Shown here piece after piece: positions 17,647 through 26,503 of a stretch of DNA of 64,000 nt (positions are counted from its first letter, which is position 1; every line of letters begins with the position of its first letter). Both the position numbers and the translations under genes were made by a program. Source of the DNA: Vondammii sp040505895 (lineage in GTDB: Bacteria; Pseudomonadota; Gammaproteobacteria; Chromatiales; Chromatiaceae); the NCBI GenBank assembly GCA_040505895.1, contig JBEVXU010000006.1, positions 62,001 through 126,000 of the forward strand, in the 5' to 3' direction. The notes under the pieces are model-generated. The model was not told where the DNA came from and did not search any database. It saw only the letters and a list, made by a program, of their open reading frames with translations.

Positions 17647-18686
17647 GTCGCCTTCACTTTTTTACTGCCGGCTCCTTTTATAGGGGGTGTTTTTTCCCAG
17701 TTTGTCTGCGCTTTTTTGCGCTCCTTAAAGTATTGAGGGCTGGCGCTAAACACAGGAATGGTGGCGTACTTCAGCTGCAGTACATCCTTATCGGGACAGA
17801 ATTCGACGCAACGCCCGCAGAGGGTGCAGTCTTCGAAGGTGACGTCCTTTTTCTCCATCTCGGTGTGGATCTCCTGGATATCCATCGGACAGGCTTTGGC
17901 GCAGATGCCGCATTTGTCACAGCGTGGAGTGGCATTTTTTACCAGCCGCAACAGCCCCAGTTTTCTGAACACAGCGTGCAGAGCCAGCATTGGGCAGATG
18001 CGGCAGAAGGGGAGTCGCACAGTGAGGGAGAAGGCGATCATCAGGCCGAACATAAGATCGGCCAGGATCGAGAACACTAGGGTGGTACTGTTTGCTGTAT
18101 CGACGAACAGTTGACCGGTATCGCCGTTGGCCAGGGTGGTCAGAATGCGACTGGGGCAAATTCTACAGAAGGGGTCACCGAGATCGTGGTTGAGCCAACC
18201 AAGGCCGGTAAGTAGCGGGAAGATGAACACCAACACCGCCAATATCACCCACTTCACCGGCCTTATTTTCTCCACCAGTCCCGGCTCCAGAGACTCTCTG
18301 CGCTGTAGCCCCAGCTTTTGACTTAGCAGGTGGAGCAGTTCCTGGAAGGTGCCCAATGGACAGATCCAGCCACAGAACGCTTTGTTGAGAAAGACAAATA
18401 GCAGTAGGAAGGTAGCGAGGGTGATCAGGGTCGGCATCAACCCCATCAGAATATTGCCGCCGTCGGCGATGATCGGGCCGAGACGATGATCCATCTGGTG
18501 CTGGAAGGGGATCAGGGTGCAGAGGTCGGATCCGTTGTGGTCATAGGCGCAGCTGAGAGCAGGCAGAGCACCGCTGAGTTTATCGGCCAAGTAATAGGCC
18601 CCAAGGCTGCTGCCGTAGACCAGAATGACAAAGGCAGTGAGCTGAACCAGTTTGCGGATAACCGAGAGATTTTTTATCGGATTCAT
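17643..18686 (-). CDS. NapH/CcoG-like membrane polyferredoxin
   Basis: A 347-residue membrane iron-sulfur protein. The membrane half has CGWICPLG near residue 110 and two FCRICP motifs near 170 and 230. The C-terminal half has two ferredoxin-type clusters, CDKCGICAKACP near 250 and CTLCGRCVEFCP near 288. This is the NapH/NosR C-terminal architecture, which moves electrons from quinol or ferredoxin toward a periplasmic acceptor. It is tightly coupled to the genes on both sides (four-base overlaps). In this setting it may feed electrons to reduce a metal or cofactor taken up by the TonB receptor; that is inference. Confidence 0.87.
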   Translation of the reverse strand: MNPIKNLSVIRKLVQLTAFVILVYGSSLGAYYLADKLSGALPALSCAYDHNGSDLCTLIPFQHQMDHRLGPIIADGGNILMGLMPTLITLATFLLLFVFLNKAFCGWICPLGTFQELLHLLSQKLGLQRRESLEPGLVEKIRPVKWVILAVLVFIFPLLTGLGWLNHDLGDPFCRICPSRILTTLANGDTGQLFVDTANSTTLVFSILADLMFGLMIAFSLTVRLPFCRICPMLALHAVFRKLGLLRLVKNATPRCDKCGICAKACPMDIQEIHTEMEKKDVTFEDCTLCGRCVEFCPDKDVLQLKYATIPVFSASPQYFKERKKAQTNWEKTPPIKGAGSKKVKAT

Positions 18687-19513
18687 GAGGTTGCCTTCCC
18701 TGTCTTGCGGACGCGACCGATAAAACCACCAGCCAGCAGGCCGATGACGGTGACGGTGACTCCCAGACTCAGAGATTTCCAGTGTTGCGGGTTGACGCGA
18801 TATTCGGCGCTGAGCATGGTCTGATATTCAGTGCCGCTCTCCTCATAAGCTGCACTGACGGTGAAATCTGCGCTGCGTTTGTCGCGTTCCCCTTCAACAA
18901 CGTTGGGGAAGTCGTCAGGTATGTGGAATTGCACCAGGCCGTCGGCGTTGGAGATACCCTCCAACCGACTGCCGTTGGCTGTCTCCATCACCACTGGCAC
19001 CCCAGGCAGAAATGCCTGTTTGAAGCGCACTGCGAATGCCCACTCCTGATCTGAGTGGTAGTGGTAGTGTCCGCGGGGAATGGGGGCGGGCACCACCTCA
19101 AACGTCGTCTTCTCTGCAGCAGAAAGCCGGGTAGGGCTCTCACCACTGGGCTTTCCCCGCAGATATTCGTAGCGAATGATTGCCTCTTTCAGGTAGCCCC
19201 AATCCTTCTCCGCCACGACGGCGTGGTAGTTATCTACGCCGGTGGAGGGGAGGGTGATGACCCCCATCTTCGCTTCCAGTGGTAGAGTTGAGAGGTCGGG
19301 TTTCCACAGTTGAATGACCGCACCATCAGCATTGCTGAAGGTGAACTGCTTTGGCCCACGACGGTGCTGCATCTGCTGTGCCGCAGCCGGTTTTTTCTGA
19401 GTTGCCGCTGCACCACTCCTCTCCTGGGCTGCCACTGACGGCGATATAATCGCCCCCGCCAGCGCCAGTGCCAGGGTGAGGGCAGTGGCCAGGGTTCTCT
19501 GGCTTTTTTTCAT
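18683..19513 (-). CDS. Exported, C-terminally anchored protein of TonB locus
   Basis: The ATG at 19513 (MKKSQRTLATAL) gives a signal peptide ending near SVAAQE; the longer frame to 19582 enters the receptor gene. The 276-residue product has a periplasmic beta-rich body with a His cluster GHYHYHSDQEW near residue 150 and a second Ig-like part (DGLVQFHIPDDFP). One transmembrane helix lies near the C-terminus (SLGVTVTVIGLLAGGFIG). It recalls DUF4198-type periplasmic proteins of metal uptake systems, but that match is uncertain. Its position directly after the receptor and before the polyferredoxin suggests a metal- or cofactor-handling step. Confidence 0.6.
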   Translation of the reverse strand: MKKSQRTLATALTLALALAGAIISPSVAAQERSGAAATQKKPAAAQQMQHRRGPKQFTFSNADGAVIQLWKPDLSTLPLEAKMGVITLPSTGVDNYHAVVAEKDWGYLKEAIIRYEYLRGKPSGESPTRLSAAEKTTFEVVPAPIPRGHYHYHSDQEWAFAVRFKQAFLPGVPVVMETANGSRLEGISNADGLVQFHIPDDFPNVVEGERDKRSADFTVSAAYEESGTEYQTMLSAEYRVNPQHWKSLSLGVTVTVIGLLAGGFIGRVRKTGKATS

Positions 19514-19529
19514 CAATATGTCCCTGTAT

Positions 19530-21647
19530 TCAGAAGGCGTAGAGGTAGGTGAGCATGGCGCTGCGTGGGGAGCCTGCAGCATAGCTCACGGTGCCGCTGG
19601 AGCTCTTCTTCGCCTCGGTGGCGTAGCGTTTGTCGAACAGGTTGTCGACATTGAGGGTGATGGAGTGAGGGCCGGTCTCATAGCCCACCATCAAGCTGGT
19701 GAGGAAGTCGTAACCGTCGTATTTCTCCGTATTGCGGTTGTCCATGTAGTACTCACCCCAGGTGTCGGTCTGGACACGTGCCTTGAAGCCGTTGGGGTGC
19801 TTGTAGTTGACGTTGAAACCATACTGGTGGCGGGGCACATAGGGGAGCTGATTGCCAGAGAAGTCCAGGGATCCGGACTCCTGGAAATCGACAAAGTTAT
19901 AGTCGCTGAAGGCGTAACTGGCACCAACAGAGACATACTTGTTCAGATCGAGGTTGCCACTGAACTCAAAGCCCTTTTTCAGTGTCTCGCCGGCATTCAT
20001 GAAGCTGCTGCTCCAGCCGCTATAGACCTGGATGATGTCGTCTTTCACCTTGGTGCGATAGATCGAGGCATCAAATGACCAGTCTCGGGCGCGACCCTTG
20101 ATGCCGACCTCGATGTTGCGGGCGGTGGCGGCGTCCAGTGTCGGGTTGTCGTTGATCTCTCCCTCTGAAGGCACCTGGCCGGATTGTGCGATATTGGCAA
20201 ACAGGTTGATCTGTTTGTTGATGGCGTAGCTGGCACCGAGACTGGGAGCGAAGAGGTCATAGGTAGCGTCGGTATCGATGGTACCGACGTTGGCGACATA
20301 TTGGCCGGTACTCCAGTTGTACTCTGTATAGGTGCGGGTGAAGAGGTCAAAGTTCATGCGGTCAAAGCGGAAACCGGCATCGACAGTTAGCTGCTCTGTC
20401 GGTCTGAAGGTCTCCTGCAGGAACAGTCCGTAGAGGGTATTGGTGGCCTCTTCGGTCTCCATCAGCGAGCCCTTGTTGTCGGAGAGGGTGGCGATGATCC
20501 TGCCGCCGCCAGTGGTCTGGGTGTCGGCGTACTGGTACTTGTTCGACTCTTCGGTGTTATCGATCCGGGCGGTGACGCCGGCGACCAGGGTACTGTCACC
20601 CCAGAGTTTGTGATCGAGGGAGAACTCCAGGTCGCCACCTAGCACGCTGGTGCCGGGATTTTCGTTGATTGCCGCAGTGACCGGATGGAAGTGATCCCAA
20701 TGGTTGAAGTAGACCCGGGGGGTAAAGGTGAGGTCGCCAAACTCTTTTTCCAGCCTGCTGTTGAAGAACCAGATGGTGGAGTAGCGACCACTGTGCTTCC
20801 AGGCATCCTTGGTCTCGGTCTGCTCCCCGGTCGCTTTGAAGGTCTCGAACTGGACATCACTCATTGATCCCGGCAGCTGCATGTCAGCCTCTGAGTAGCT
20901 GAGCTCAGTCTCCAGGGTGGCACCATCCTCCAGCATCAAGCCATGCTTGAGGCTCAGTTGCTGGCTATCGAACTTGTTCCAGCGTCGCCAGCCGTTCTCT
21001 ACCTCACGGTGGGAGGCGGTGACGGAGAAGGCGTTGTCGTCATTTATTTCAGCGCCGTAACGGCCGTGGAGCATGCGGCTGCCATGCTCACCAACACCCA
21101 CTTTTACGCGGTTGATGTTTTCATCAAAGACTGATTTGGAGATGATCTGGATGGTGCCACCTGCAGAACCACTGCCGTAGAGAGAGCCCGGTCCCTTGGT
21201 GATCTCGATACGCTCGATATCCTGGGTGTCGATGAAATCAAAACGGGAGAAACTGTCAGGGTCGGTCATCGGCACACCGTCACGCAGGATCATGATCTCA
21301 CGGACGCCGTAGTTGGCCTTCTGGCCTGCGCCACGAATGATCAGCCTGACGTCGTAGCCACCGTTCTTGGAGTCGATCAAAACCCCCGGCGTTCCCTGAA
21401 TTGCATCCTTGATGTTGAACATCTTGGCGTTTTCAATCTTCTCCTCATCGATGACGCTGATCGCAGCAGAGACCTCCTTGGTGCCACGCTCTATGCGAGA
21501 GGCGGTGACACTGATGGTGTCCACTGCCTCATCTGTGCCGGCTTCTTCGGCTTGTACGCTCTGTACGCTGGTGTAGCTCAGGGCTAGCAGTATGGCTGAG
21601 GCTAGAGGGGTGAGTCGTGGTTGCTGTGGGAGGGCGATTTCTTTCAT
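19530..21647 (-). CDS. TonB-dependent outer-membrane receptor
   Basis: A 705-residue protein with a signal peptide ending at VQAEE and a TonB box DTISVTAS just after it. A plug domain follows (about 45-160; MFNIKDAIQGTPGVL, LRDGVPMTDP, IERIEITKGPGSLYGSGSAGG), then a 22-strand type barrel ending in an aromatic residue (LTYLYAF). It imports a scarce ligand such as a metal chelate or cobalamin. The plug resembles catecholate/colicin-type receptors, but the ligand cannot be assigned. It is the first gene of the minus-strand locus that also encodes TonB, ExbB and ExbD. No Fur box or cobalamin riboswitch was recognised upstream. Confidence 0.92.
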   Translation of the reverse strand: MKEIALPQQPRLTPLASAILLALSYTSVQSVQAEEAGTDEAVDTISVTASRIERGTKEVSAAISVIDEEKIENAKMFNIKDAIQGTPGVLIDSKNGGYDVRLIIRGAGQKANYGVREIMILRDGVPMTDPDSFSRFDFIDTQDIERIEITKGPGSLYGSGSAGGTIQIISKSVFDENINRVKVGVGEHGSRMLHGRYGAEINDDNAFSVTASHREVENGWRRWNKFDSQQLSLKHGLMLEDGATLETELSYSEADMQLPGSMSDVQFETFKATGEQTETKDAWKHSGRYSTIWFFNSRLEKEFGDLTFTPRVYFNHWDHFHPVTAAINENPGTSVLGGDLEFSLDHKLWGDSTLVAGVTARIDNTEESNKYQYADTQTTGGGRIIATLSDNKGSLMETEEATNTLYGLFLQETFRPTEQLTVDAGFRFDRMNFDLFTRTYTEYNWSTGQYVANVGTIDTDATYDLFAPSLGASYAINKQINLFANIAQSGQVPSEGEINDNPTLDAATARNIEVGIKGRARDWSFDASIYRTKVKDDIIQVYSGWSSSFMNAGETLKKGFEFSGNLDLNKYVSVGASYAFSDYNFVDFQESGSLDFSGNQLPYVPRHQYGFNVNYKHPNGFKARVQTDTWGEYYMDNRNTEKYDGYDFLTSLMVGYETGPHSITLNVDNLFDKRYATEAKKSSSGTVSYAAGSPRSAMLTYLYAF

Positions 21648-21936
21648 CGGATTACTGCCTTTTTTCTTTAAGTTGAATACCGAATAGTCAATGGGAAAAA
21701 TGGAAGATTAAGTCGTTTCGGAGGCAGGATGTTTGCAGAAACCGGGAGGTGATGCAAGCGACTAACCGTGATAAAAATCAATAAAAACATATGGATAGGT
21801 TATATGGCGCGATCTTTGTGTGATATCACGTATTTCTTTTTCAGTTCAAGCCGATGGATGTTGATGATGGTTTGTCGAGTGATGGATGGGGTGGGTTTGA
21901 GTGATAGCCAATAAGCCTATTGTAGGTGGGGTGTAT

Positions 21937-21967
21937 TTGACCCCTTGTGAGTGCATCTGGTATATAT
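21937..21967 (+). promoter_or_regulatory. Probable sigma-70 promoter of cytochrome c4 gene
   Basis: TTGACC at 21937-21942 and TATATA at 21961-21966 are separated by 18 bases, about 100 bases before the cytochrome c4 start. The rest of the 418-base gap from 21648 holds no gene. It includes the perfect palindrome GTGATATCAC near 21820, for which no factor is proposed. Confidence 0.5.
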
Positions 21968-22065
21968 GACAGAATTTTCCCGTCCAAAGACAAATACGTT
22001 TGGGGTCACCGCTCAGAGTGAACCTATGTCTAGGGCCTCATTCAGTCGATATCGCAGGTTTGACT

Positions 22066-22671
22066 ATGAATAAATGGCTAGTTTCAGTTTCTATCGTTTT
22101 GGCAATCAGTAGCGGTACCATTCAGGCCGCTGGCGACGCGGCGGCGGGCAAGACCAAATCCGCAACCTGTATGGCTTGCCATGGCCCTGATGGCAACAGC
22201 CCCAATCCGATTTGGCCAAAACTGGCTGGACAGCATCCCAGCTACATTCAGAAGCAGATTGCTGATTTCAAGGCAGGTACCCGTAAAGATCCTCTGATGA
22301 CTGCCATGGCAATGCCTTTGGCTGATCAGGACGTGGCTGATCTGGCTGCTTACTTCTCCAGTCAGAATCAGAAAAGCGGCACCACTGCTCAGGCGCAGGC
22401 GGAGCTGGGTGGTAAAATTTACCGTGGCGGCAATGGTGCTACCGGTGTTGCCGCCTGTATGGCGTGCCACGGTCCTGCCGGACAGGGTAATCCAGGTGCG
22501 AACTTCCCTCGTATAGGCGGTCAGCACGCAGACTACCTGACGAAAGCCTTGAAAGATTTCCGTGGTGGTACTCGTGCCAATGATAACGGTGAAATGATGA
22601 GAGGTGTTGTCGCCCGCATGACCGATGAAGAGATTGCTGCGGTTGCTCAGTATCTGCAGGGTCTGCGTTAA
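22066..22671 (+). CDS. Cytochrome c4 (diheme, periplasmic)
   Basis: Starting at the ATG at 22066 (MNKWLVS) gives a normal signal peptide ending IQAAGD; the frame upstream of it is non-coding leader. The 201-residue product has two CMACHG haem sites near residues 35 and 134, each heading a similar domain of about 90 residues with a later Met ligand. This is the two-domain cytochrome c4 layout. It carries electrons to cytochrome oxidases in respiratory gammaproteobacteria. DsbA, which supports periplasmic thiol chemistry, is encoded next; the two genes are often near each other in this class. Confidence 0.93.
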   Translation: MNKWLVSVSIVLAISSGTIQAAGDAAAGKTKSATCMACHGPDGNSPNPIWPKLAGQHPSYIQKQIADFKAGTRKDPLMTAMAMPLADQDVADLAAYFSSQNQKSGTTAQAQAELGGKIYRGGNGATGVAACMACHGPAGQGNPGANFPRIGGQHADYLTKALKDFRGGTRANDNGEMMRGVVARMTDEEIAAVAQYLQGLR

Positions 22672-22713
22672 TTTCAGACGCTTTATAATAGTGGTTAGAA
22701 CAGTTGGGGTATC

Positions 22714-22877
22714 TTAGGGCTCACGAAACAATAACTCCCTGTTTTGGAACGTCGATCCATCCCGCCTGACTGCGTTGTGAAAACTTGAAATATATTGATA
22801 TTCCTGCGTTTTCACGCCTTGTCAGGCGGGCGCCTCGACGCTCCAAAATCAGGTACTTATTATCTCGCGAGCCCTTA
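22714..22877. repeat. Long imperfect hairpin element (about 160 bp)
   Basis: Bases 22714-22795 and 22796-22877 are imperfect reverse complements. Matching blocks, reading inward, are TTAGGGCTC, CGA, AATAA, TTTTGGA, CGTCGA, CCCGCCTGAC and GTGAAAAC, meeting at an AT-rich centre (ATATATTGATAT). A single-stranded copy would fold into one stem of about 80 pairs. It has the build of a palindromic MITE. An 81-codon minus frame across it is a by-product of the palindrome and is not called as a gene. Confidence 0.75.
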
Positions 22878-22889
22878 GGTACCCTCTGC

Positions 22890-22914
22890 AAAGGGCGGCC
22901 GATGGCCGCCCTTT
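22890..22914. other. GC-rich 11-bp hairpin
   Basis: AAAGGGCGGCC, a GAT loop and GGCCGCCCTTT form a perfect stem, with no clear T-run on either side. It may end the cytochrome c4 transcript or insulate dsbA; it is reported as a structure only. Confidence 0.5.
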
Positions 22915-23069
22915 GACGTTTCCAGGTGGTTAACGAGAGGTTGTTTATTAGATAATTTTCTCCCACCGGTGAACCACCATCCGCCTCCAGGGTCGGATAG
23001 CAATATATGGTCGGCTTTGCGCCCGCCTGATACTATCCTCCGACACCGTTCAGCTCCAAAGGTAATAAT

Positions 23070-23711
23070 ATGAAAAAAAGCGTCTGTACCCTGTTTCTGC
23101 TGCTAGCCTCCATGACCCTCTTTGCGCCCCTTCAGGCGTTGGGTGAACAGTTCAGAGAGGATGTGCACTACTCATTTATCATCCCTGAACAGCCTGGTGC
23201 CTCGGGTGACCGTGTGATGGTGATGGAGTTTTTCTGGTACGGCTGCTCCCACTGCTATTCACTAGAGCCCTTCCTGGAGAAGTGGCTGGAGACTAAACCG
23301 GAGTACGTTGATTTTGTCCGCTTTCCGGCGTTGCTAAGCGGTCCCACCAGAATCCTTCATGGTAAGACCTTCTATGCACTGAAGATGATGGGGCTGGGTG
23401 ACGGTCTGCATGAGAAGATATTCAGCGCCCTACATGATAAGGGTAAGGCCCTCAAGACGCAGGGTGAGATGGAAGCGTTTCTCGAAGAGCAGGGTGTGGC
23501 AGTAGATGAGTTCCGTAAGCTGATGAATTCCAATGCGGTCAAACTCCCGGTGAGGAGGGCGGCCAAACTTGCCAACAAATATGATGTTCATGGCGTCCCC
23601 GCCATAATCATTGATGGCAAATACAGTGTTGGCGGTCTCACCGGAAACATCATGATGCAGGTGACTGACCATTTGATTGAGAAGGTTCGTGCGGCAAAAG
23701 GCGTGAAATAA
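23070..23711 (+). CDS. dsbA: Thiol:disulfide interchange protein DsbA
   Basis: A 213-residue exported protein: signal peptide to about residue 25, a thioredoxin fold interrupted by a helical insert, active site C59-S-H-C62, and the cis-proline loop HGVPAIII near residue 170. It oxidises cysteine pairs in periplasmic proteins. The dipeptide between the cysteines is Ser-His instead of the usual Pro-His of DsbA, which should shift the redox potential. The nearby c-type cytochromes need this type of periplasmic thiol control. Flanking gaps carry repeats, so it is probably monocistronic. Confidence 0.9.
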   Translation: MKKSVCTLFLLLASMTLFAPLQALGEQFREDVHYSFIIPEQPGASGDRVMVMEFFWYGCSHCYSLEPFLEKWLETKPEYVDFVRFPALLSGPTRILHGKTFYALKMMGLGDGLHEKIFSALHDKGKALKTQGEMEAFLEEQGVAVDEFRKLMNSNAVKLPVRRAAKLANKYDVHGVPAIIIDGKYSVGGLTGNIMMQVTDHLIEKVRAAKGVK

Positions 23712-23911
23712 CCGCCAGGATATCGTTTTGCTCACCCACCGGTGTAAATAGAGACTATGCTGAACAGTGAGTACCCACCCGGAATAGAGACTATTCGTCA
23801 TCCCGGCGCACGACCGCTTGGATGCGGGAGGCAGAGCGACGCAGGAGGCCAAAGCCGAGGCCGTGATGATGGGTCGGCTTTGGTAGATATTTCGTGGAAT
23901 ATTTTGTTTAA

Positions 23912-24069
23912 GGAGTCACTGATTAAGTCTGGTTAGATTTAGGCTGAGATAAAATTGTTCCAATTTGTTTCGACGTGAGCGGTAATAGCTATTCTATTGC
24001 TGCGATCTTCGGAGCGAATTGGGGCGATTTTAGCCAGCATAAAGCAATCATGACTTGATCAGAGTCTCC
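23912..24069. repeat. MITE-like element, family C, 158 bp
   Basis: Terminal inverted repeats GGAGTCACTGATTAAGTC at 23912-23929 and GACTTGATCAGAGTCTCC at 24052-24069 match at 14 of 18 positions when one is reversed and complemented. The internal 120 bases show no reading frame. Related short forms lie directly after it (24072-24136) and at 36606-36667. It occupies most of the 470-base gap between dsbA and the EEP gene. Confidence 0.65.
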
Positions 24070-24071
24070 TT

Positions 24072-24136
24072 CAAGGAGTCACTGAGTAAACCTGAGAGCA
24101 AGGCAGCTGCTCATGGTTTATTCAGAAGTTTCTTTA
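24072..24136. repeat. Second family C element, 65 bp
   Basis: AAGGAGTCACTGAGTAAAC and GTTTATTCAGAAGTTTCTTT are imperfect inverted repeats beginning two bases after the larger element. Its left end is almost the same as the left end of that element, so the two stand in tandem. Confidence 0.55.
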
Positions 24137-24181
24137 ATAACTGCCATGTAGACTTAACCTGTTGAATAATAGACATAGTCA

Positions 24182-24949
24182 GTGCCGAGGGATTACTTGA
24201 AGCGCCTGAAATTGCTCAGTTACAATATCCAGACGGGGGTCGATACTCAGCACTACCGGGAGTACGTAACCCAAAGCTGGAAGCAGGTACTGCCTCATCG
24301 CGAACGAATTGGTAACCTCGACCGCATTGCCGATGTCATCAAGGGCTATGATCTTGTCGGGCTTCAGGAGGTGGATTCCGGGAGTCTGCGCACCGGCTTT
24401 GTCGATCAGACCGCTTACCTTGCCAGTCAGGCAGGGTTTCCCCACTGGTACAAACAGGTAAATCGCAACCTCGGCAAGCTGGCGCAACACAGCAATGGTT
24501 TGTTGAGCAGAATGAAACCGAGCCACATTAGTGAATACAAGCTTCCCGGGTTGCCGGGGCGCGGCGCAATACTGTGCAATTTCGGTGGCGATGAGGGACT
24601 GTCGATATGCATTATCCATCTGGCGCTTGGGCGGCGGGCACGTCTTAAACAGGTCGCCTTTGTCAGCGAACTGGTCAAGGGGCTTCGTCATGTGGTTATA
24701 ATGGGTGATCTGAACTGCAGCTGCATGTCAAAGGAGTTGCGCTACCTTACTGAGAGCGCCAACCTCCACGAACCTGTATGCGATAGGAGCACTTTCCCCA
24801 GCTGGCAGCCGGCGCGAAAACTTGATCATATTCTGGTCTCGGAGACGCTGTCGGTGGAAAATGCTCGTGTGGTTGATTACCCGTTGTCAGATCATCTACC
24901 GATTGGCATAGATATCATTATTCCAGAGGGGCTTGATCTGGCGGCATAG
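24182..24949 (+). CDS. Endonuclease/exonuclease/phosphatase (EEP) family protein
   Basis: A 255-residue protein from a GTG start. The EEP catalytic motifs are in order: LSYNIQTG near residue 12, GLQEVD near 59, VIMGDLNC near 178 and SDHLPIG near 239. The family hydrolyses phosphodiester bonds in DNA, lipids or signalling molecules with Mg2+. No signal peptide is seen, so it is probably cytoplasmic, and its substrate is not identifiable. There is no clear ribosome site before the GTG, so the start is uncertain by a few codons. The diguanylate cyclase gene follows after 15 bases. Confidence 0.87.
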   Translation: MPRDYLKRLKLLSYNIQTGVDTQHYREYVTQSWKQVLPHRERIGNLDRIADVIKGYDLVGLQEVDSGSLRTGFVDQTAYLASQAGFPHWYKQVNRNLGKLAQHSNGLLSRMKPSHISEYKLPGLPGRGAILCNFGGDEGLSICIIHLALGRRARLKQVAFVSELVKGLRHVVIMGDLNCSCMSKELRYLTESANLHEPVCDRSTFPSWQPARKLDHILVSETLSVENARVVDYPLSDHLPIGIDIIIPEGLDLAA

Positions 24950-24964
24950 GCATGGAGAGTCATT

Positions 24965-26503
24965 TTGGACTGGAAAGAGCGCTGTCTTCAACTCGAACAA
25001 CAACACTCTGCTGAACTTGATCGTGCCGATGAGAGTGAAAGCCGGTTACGCCGTGCTCTGGTGCAGCTGACCCTCGCCGCTGACGGTCTCGATCCACTGC
25101 TCGATCCTCATCTTGCATTACTGCGGCAGGCTGTCCGAGCCCCGTCCGGGGCGGATGCCGATAGTCGGTTGAGCGGAATCATCGATACCCTTATCAGGAG
25201 CGGCACTGCCTCATCCGGCTCCCCCCCCCTGAGCGGCGCCGATCTGTTCAATCGTATCCAGCAACGCATTCATCAGCAGTCGGGTAGTACCGAGCGGCTG
25301 AAGTTACTGGCTCAAGATATGGTGAGTAATCCAGCGGCGGTGACCGATAATCAGCTTGATGAACTGCTGAAACTACTTGCCACCGGCAAGTCGACGAGTC
25401 CCCGGAAGGGGATATTGAGCAATCTCCTCGCCGGTGGCAGGAAGCCATCCGGTGACGGGGAGGGAATACGACCGAATCAGCAGCTGTTGGCGTTGCTGGA
25501 GAAACAGAGCTGGCCGGGGCAGCTGACCAGTGAGGTCGCTGAACTGGCAGCCGGTCTCGATAGCGAAAAGGATGAAGGTGCCTGGGTCGGGGTTATGGGG
25601 CAACTTTTCTCACTGCTGGCGGGTAGTCTTAGCTATACCCATTCTGAAATTATCGCCACCGAGGATTTCCTGGACGGGTTGACGGCAAAGCAGCGGCAGA
25701 TTGACCAGCAGGTCAATGATGGCCACCAGTTGCGCGAAAAGTCGTTTGAAGATGCTCAGACGCTGAATCAGGTGATCTCAGAACAGACCGGAGGGATACG
25801 CCAGGGGATAGCCTCAGCTGGTACGCTGGACCAACTCCAGGAGGGGGTGGCAGGGTGTCTGGATGCCATCGAAGGAGAAATGGCCTCCTATATCGAGACA
25901 GAGGAACAGCTCCACCGCCTGGCTGGGGATAATGAACGAAAATTGCGGGAGCGACTCCATGAGGTGGAGCGTGAGAGCCTGGAACTGCAGAGGAAGGTGG
26001 TCGATGCCCACATTCAGGCAACCACAGATTCACTTACCGGCCTGCCCAATCGCATGGCTTATGATGAGAGGCTGGCCCAGGAGTTTGCCCGCTGGAAGCG
26101 CTTTGGTGAGCCCCTGACCCTGTTGATGTGGGACGTGGATAACTTCAAGCAGATCAATGATCGCTTTGGACACAAATCCGGGGATAGAGCACTGGTTGCC
26201 ATCGGGCAGGCGATGAAAAAACGACTGCGCGAGACCGATTTTATTGCGCGCTATGGTGGCGAGGAGTTCGTCGTCCTGCTTACCGGTGCCAACAAGGCGG
26301 CTGCTGAAACGCTCGCTGACCAGATTCGGCTCGAAGTTCAGGGGAGTGGCCTTCACTCCGGCAACAAGCGGATTGAGGTGACGGCCTCCTGCGGGCTCAG
26401 TGTTTTTACCGGTGAAGATGTGCCGGAGGATGTCTTTGTGCGGGCCGACAAGGCTCTTTACCAGGCCAAGCGGCAGGGAAAAAACTGTTTTGTCAGCGGC
26501 TAA
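24965..26503 (+). CDS. Diguanylate cyclase with long helical N-terminus
   Basis: A 512-residue protein starting at TTG, supported by a GGAGAG ribosome site five bases before it. Residues 1-345 are soluble and largely helical or coiled-coil, with no recognised sensor domain. The GGDEF domain (about 350-510) has an intact active site GGEEF and an RETD inhibitory site five residues before it. It should make c-di-GMP with product inhibition. It probably belongs to a cytoplasmic family in which the helical part mediates dimerisation or localisation. It overlaps the next, convergent gene by four bases. Confidence 0.9.
   Translation: MDWKERCLQLEQQHSAELDRADESESRLRRALVQLTLAADGLDPLLDPHLALLRQAVRAPSGADADSRLSGIIDTLIRSGTASSGSPPLSGADLFNRIQQRIHQQSGSTERLKLLAQDMVSNPAAVTDNQLDELLKLLATGKSTSPRKGILSNLLAGGRKPSGDGEGIRPNQQLLALLEKQSWPGQLTSEVAELAAGLDSEKDEGAWVGVMGQLFSLLAGSLSYTHSEIIATEDFLDGLTAKQRQIDQQVNDGHQLREKSFEDAQTLNQVISEQTGGIRQGIASAGTLDQLQEGVAGCLDAIEGEMASYIETEEQLHRLAGDNERKLRERLHEVERESLELQRKVVDAHIQATTDSLTGLPNRMAYDERLAQEFARWKRFGEPLTLLMWDVDNFKQINDRFGHKSGDRALVAIGQAMKKRLRETDFIARYGGEEFVVLLTGANKAAAETLADQIRLEVQGSGLHSGNKRIEVTASCGLSVFTGEDVPEDVFVRADKALYQAKRQGKNCFVSG

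Noticed and set aside
21700..21780. Possible cobalamin riboswitch before the TonB receptor
   Set aside because: Some GC-rich pairing is present, but the conserved B12-box core was not found on the minus strand.
21819..21830. GTGATATCAC palindrome as a CRP/FNR site
   Set aside because: The half-sites are two bases apart instead of the spacing needed by these regulators.
22721..22966. 81-codon minus-strand frame
   Set aside because: Runs through the long hairpin element; its length is a by-product of the palindrome.
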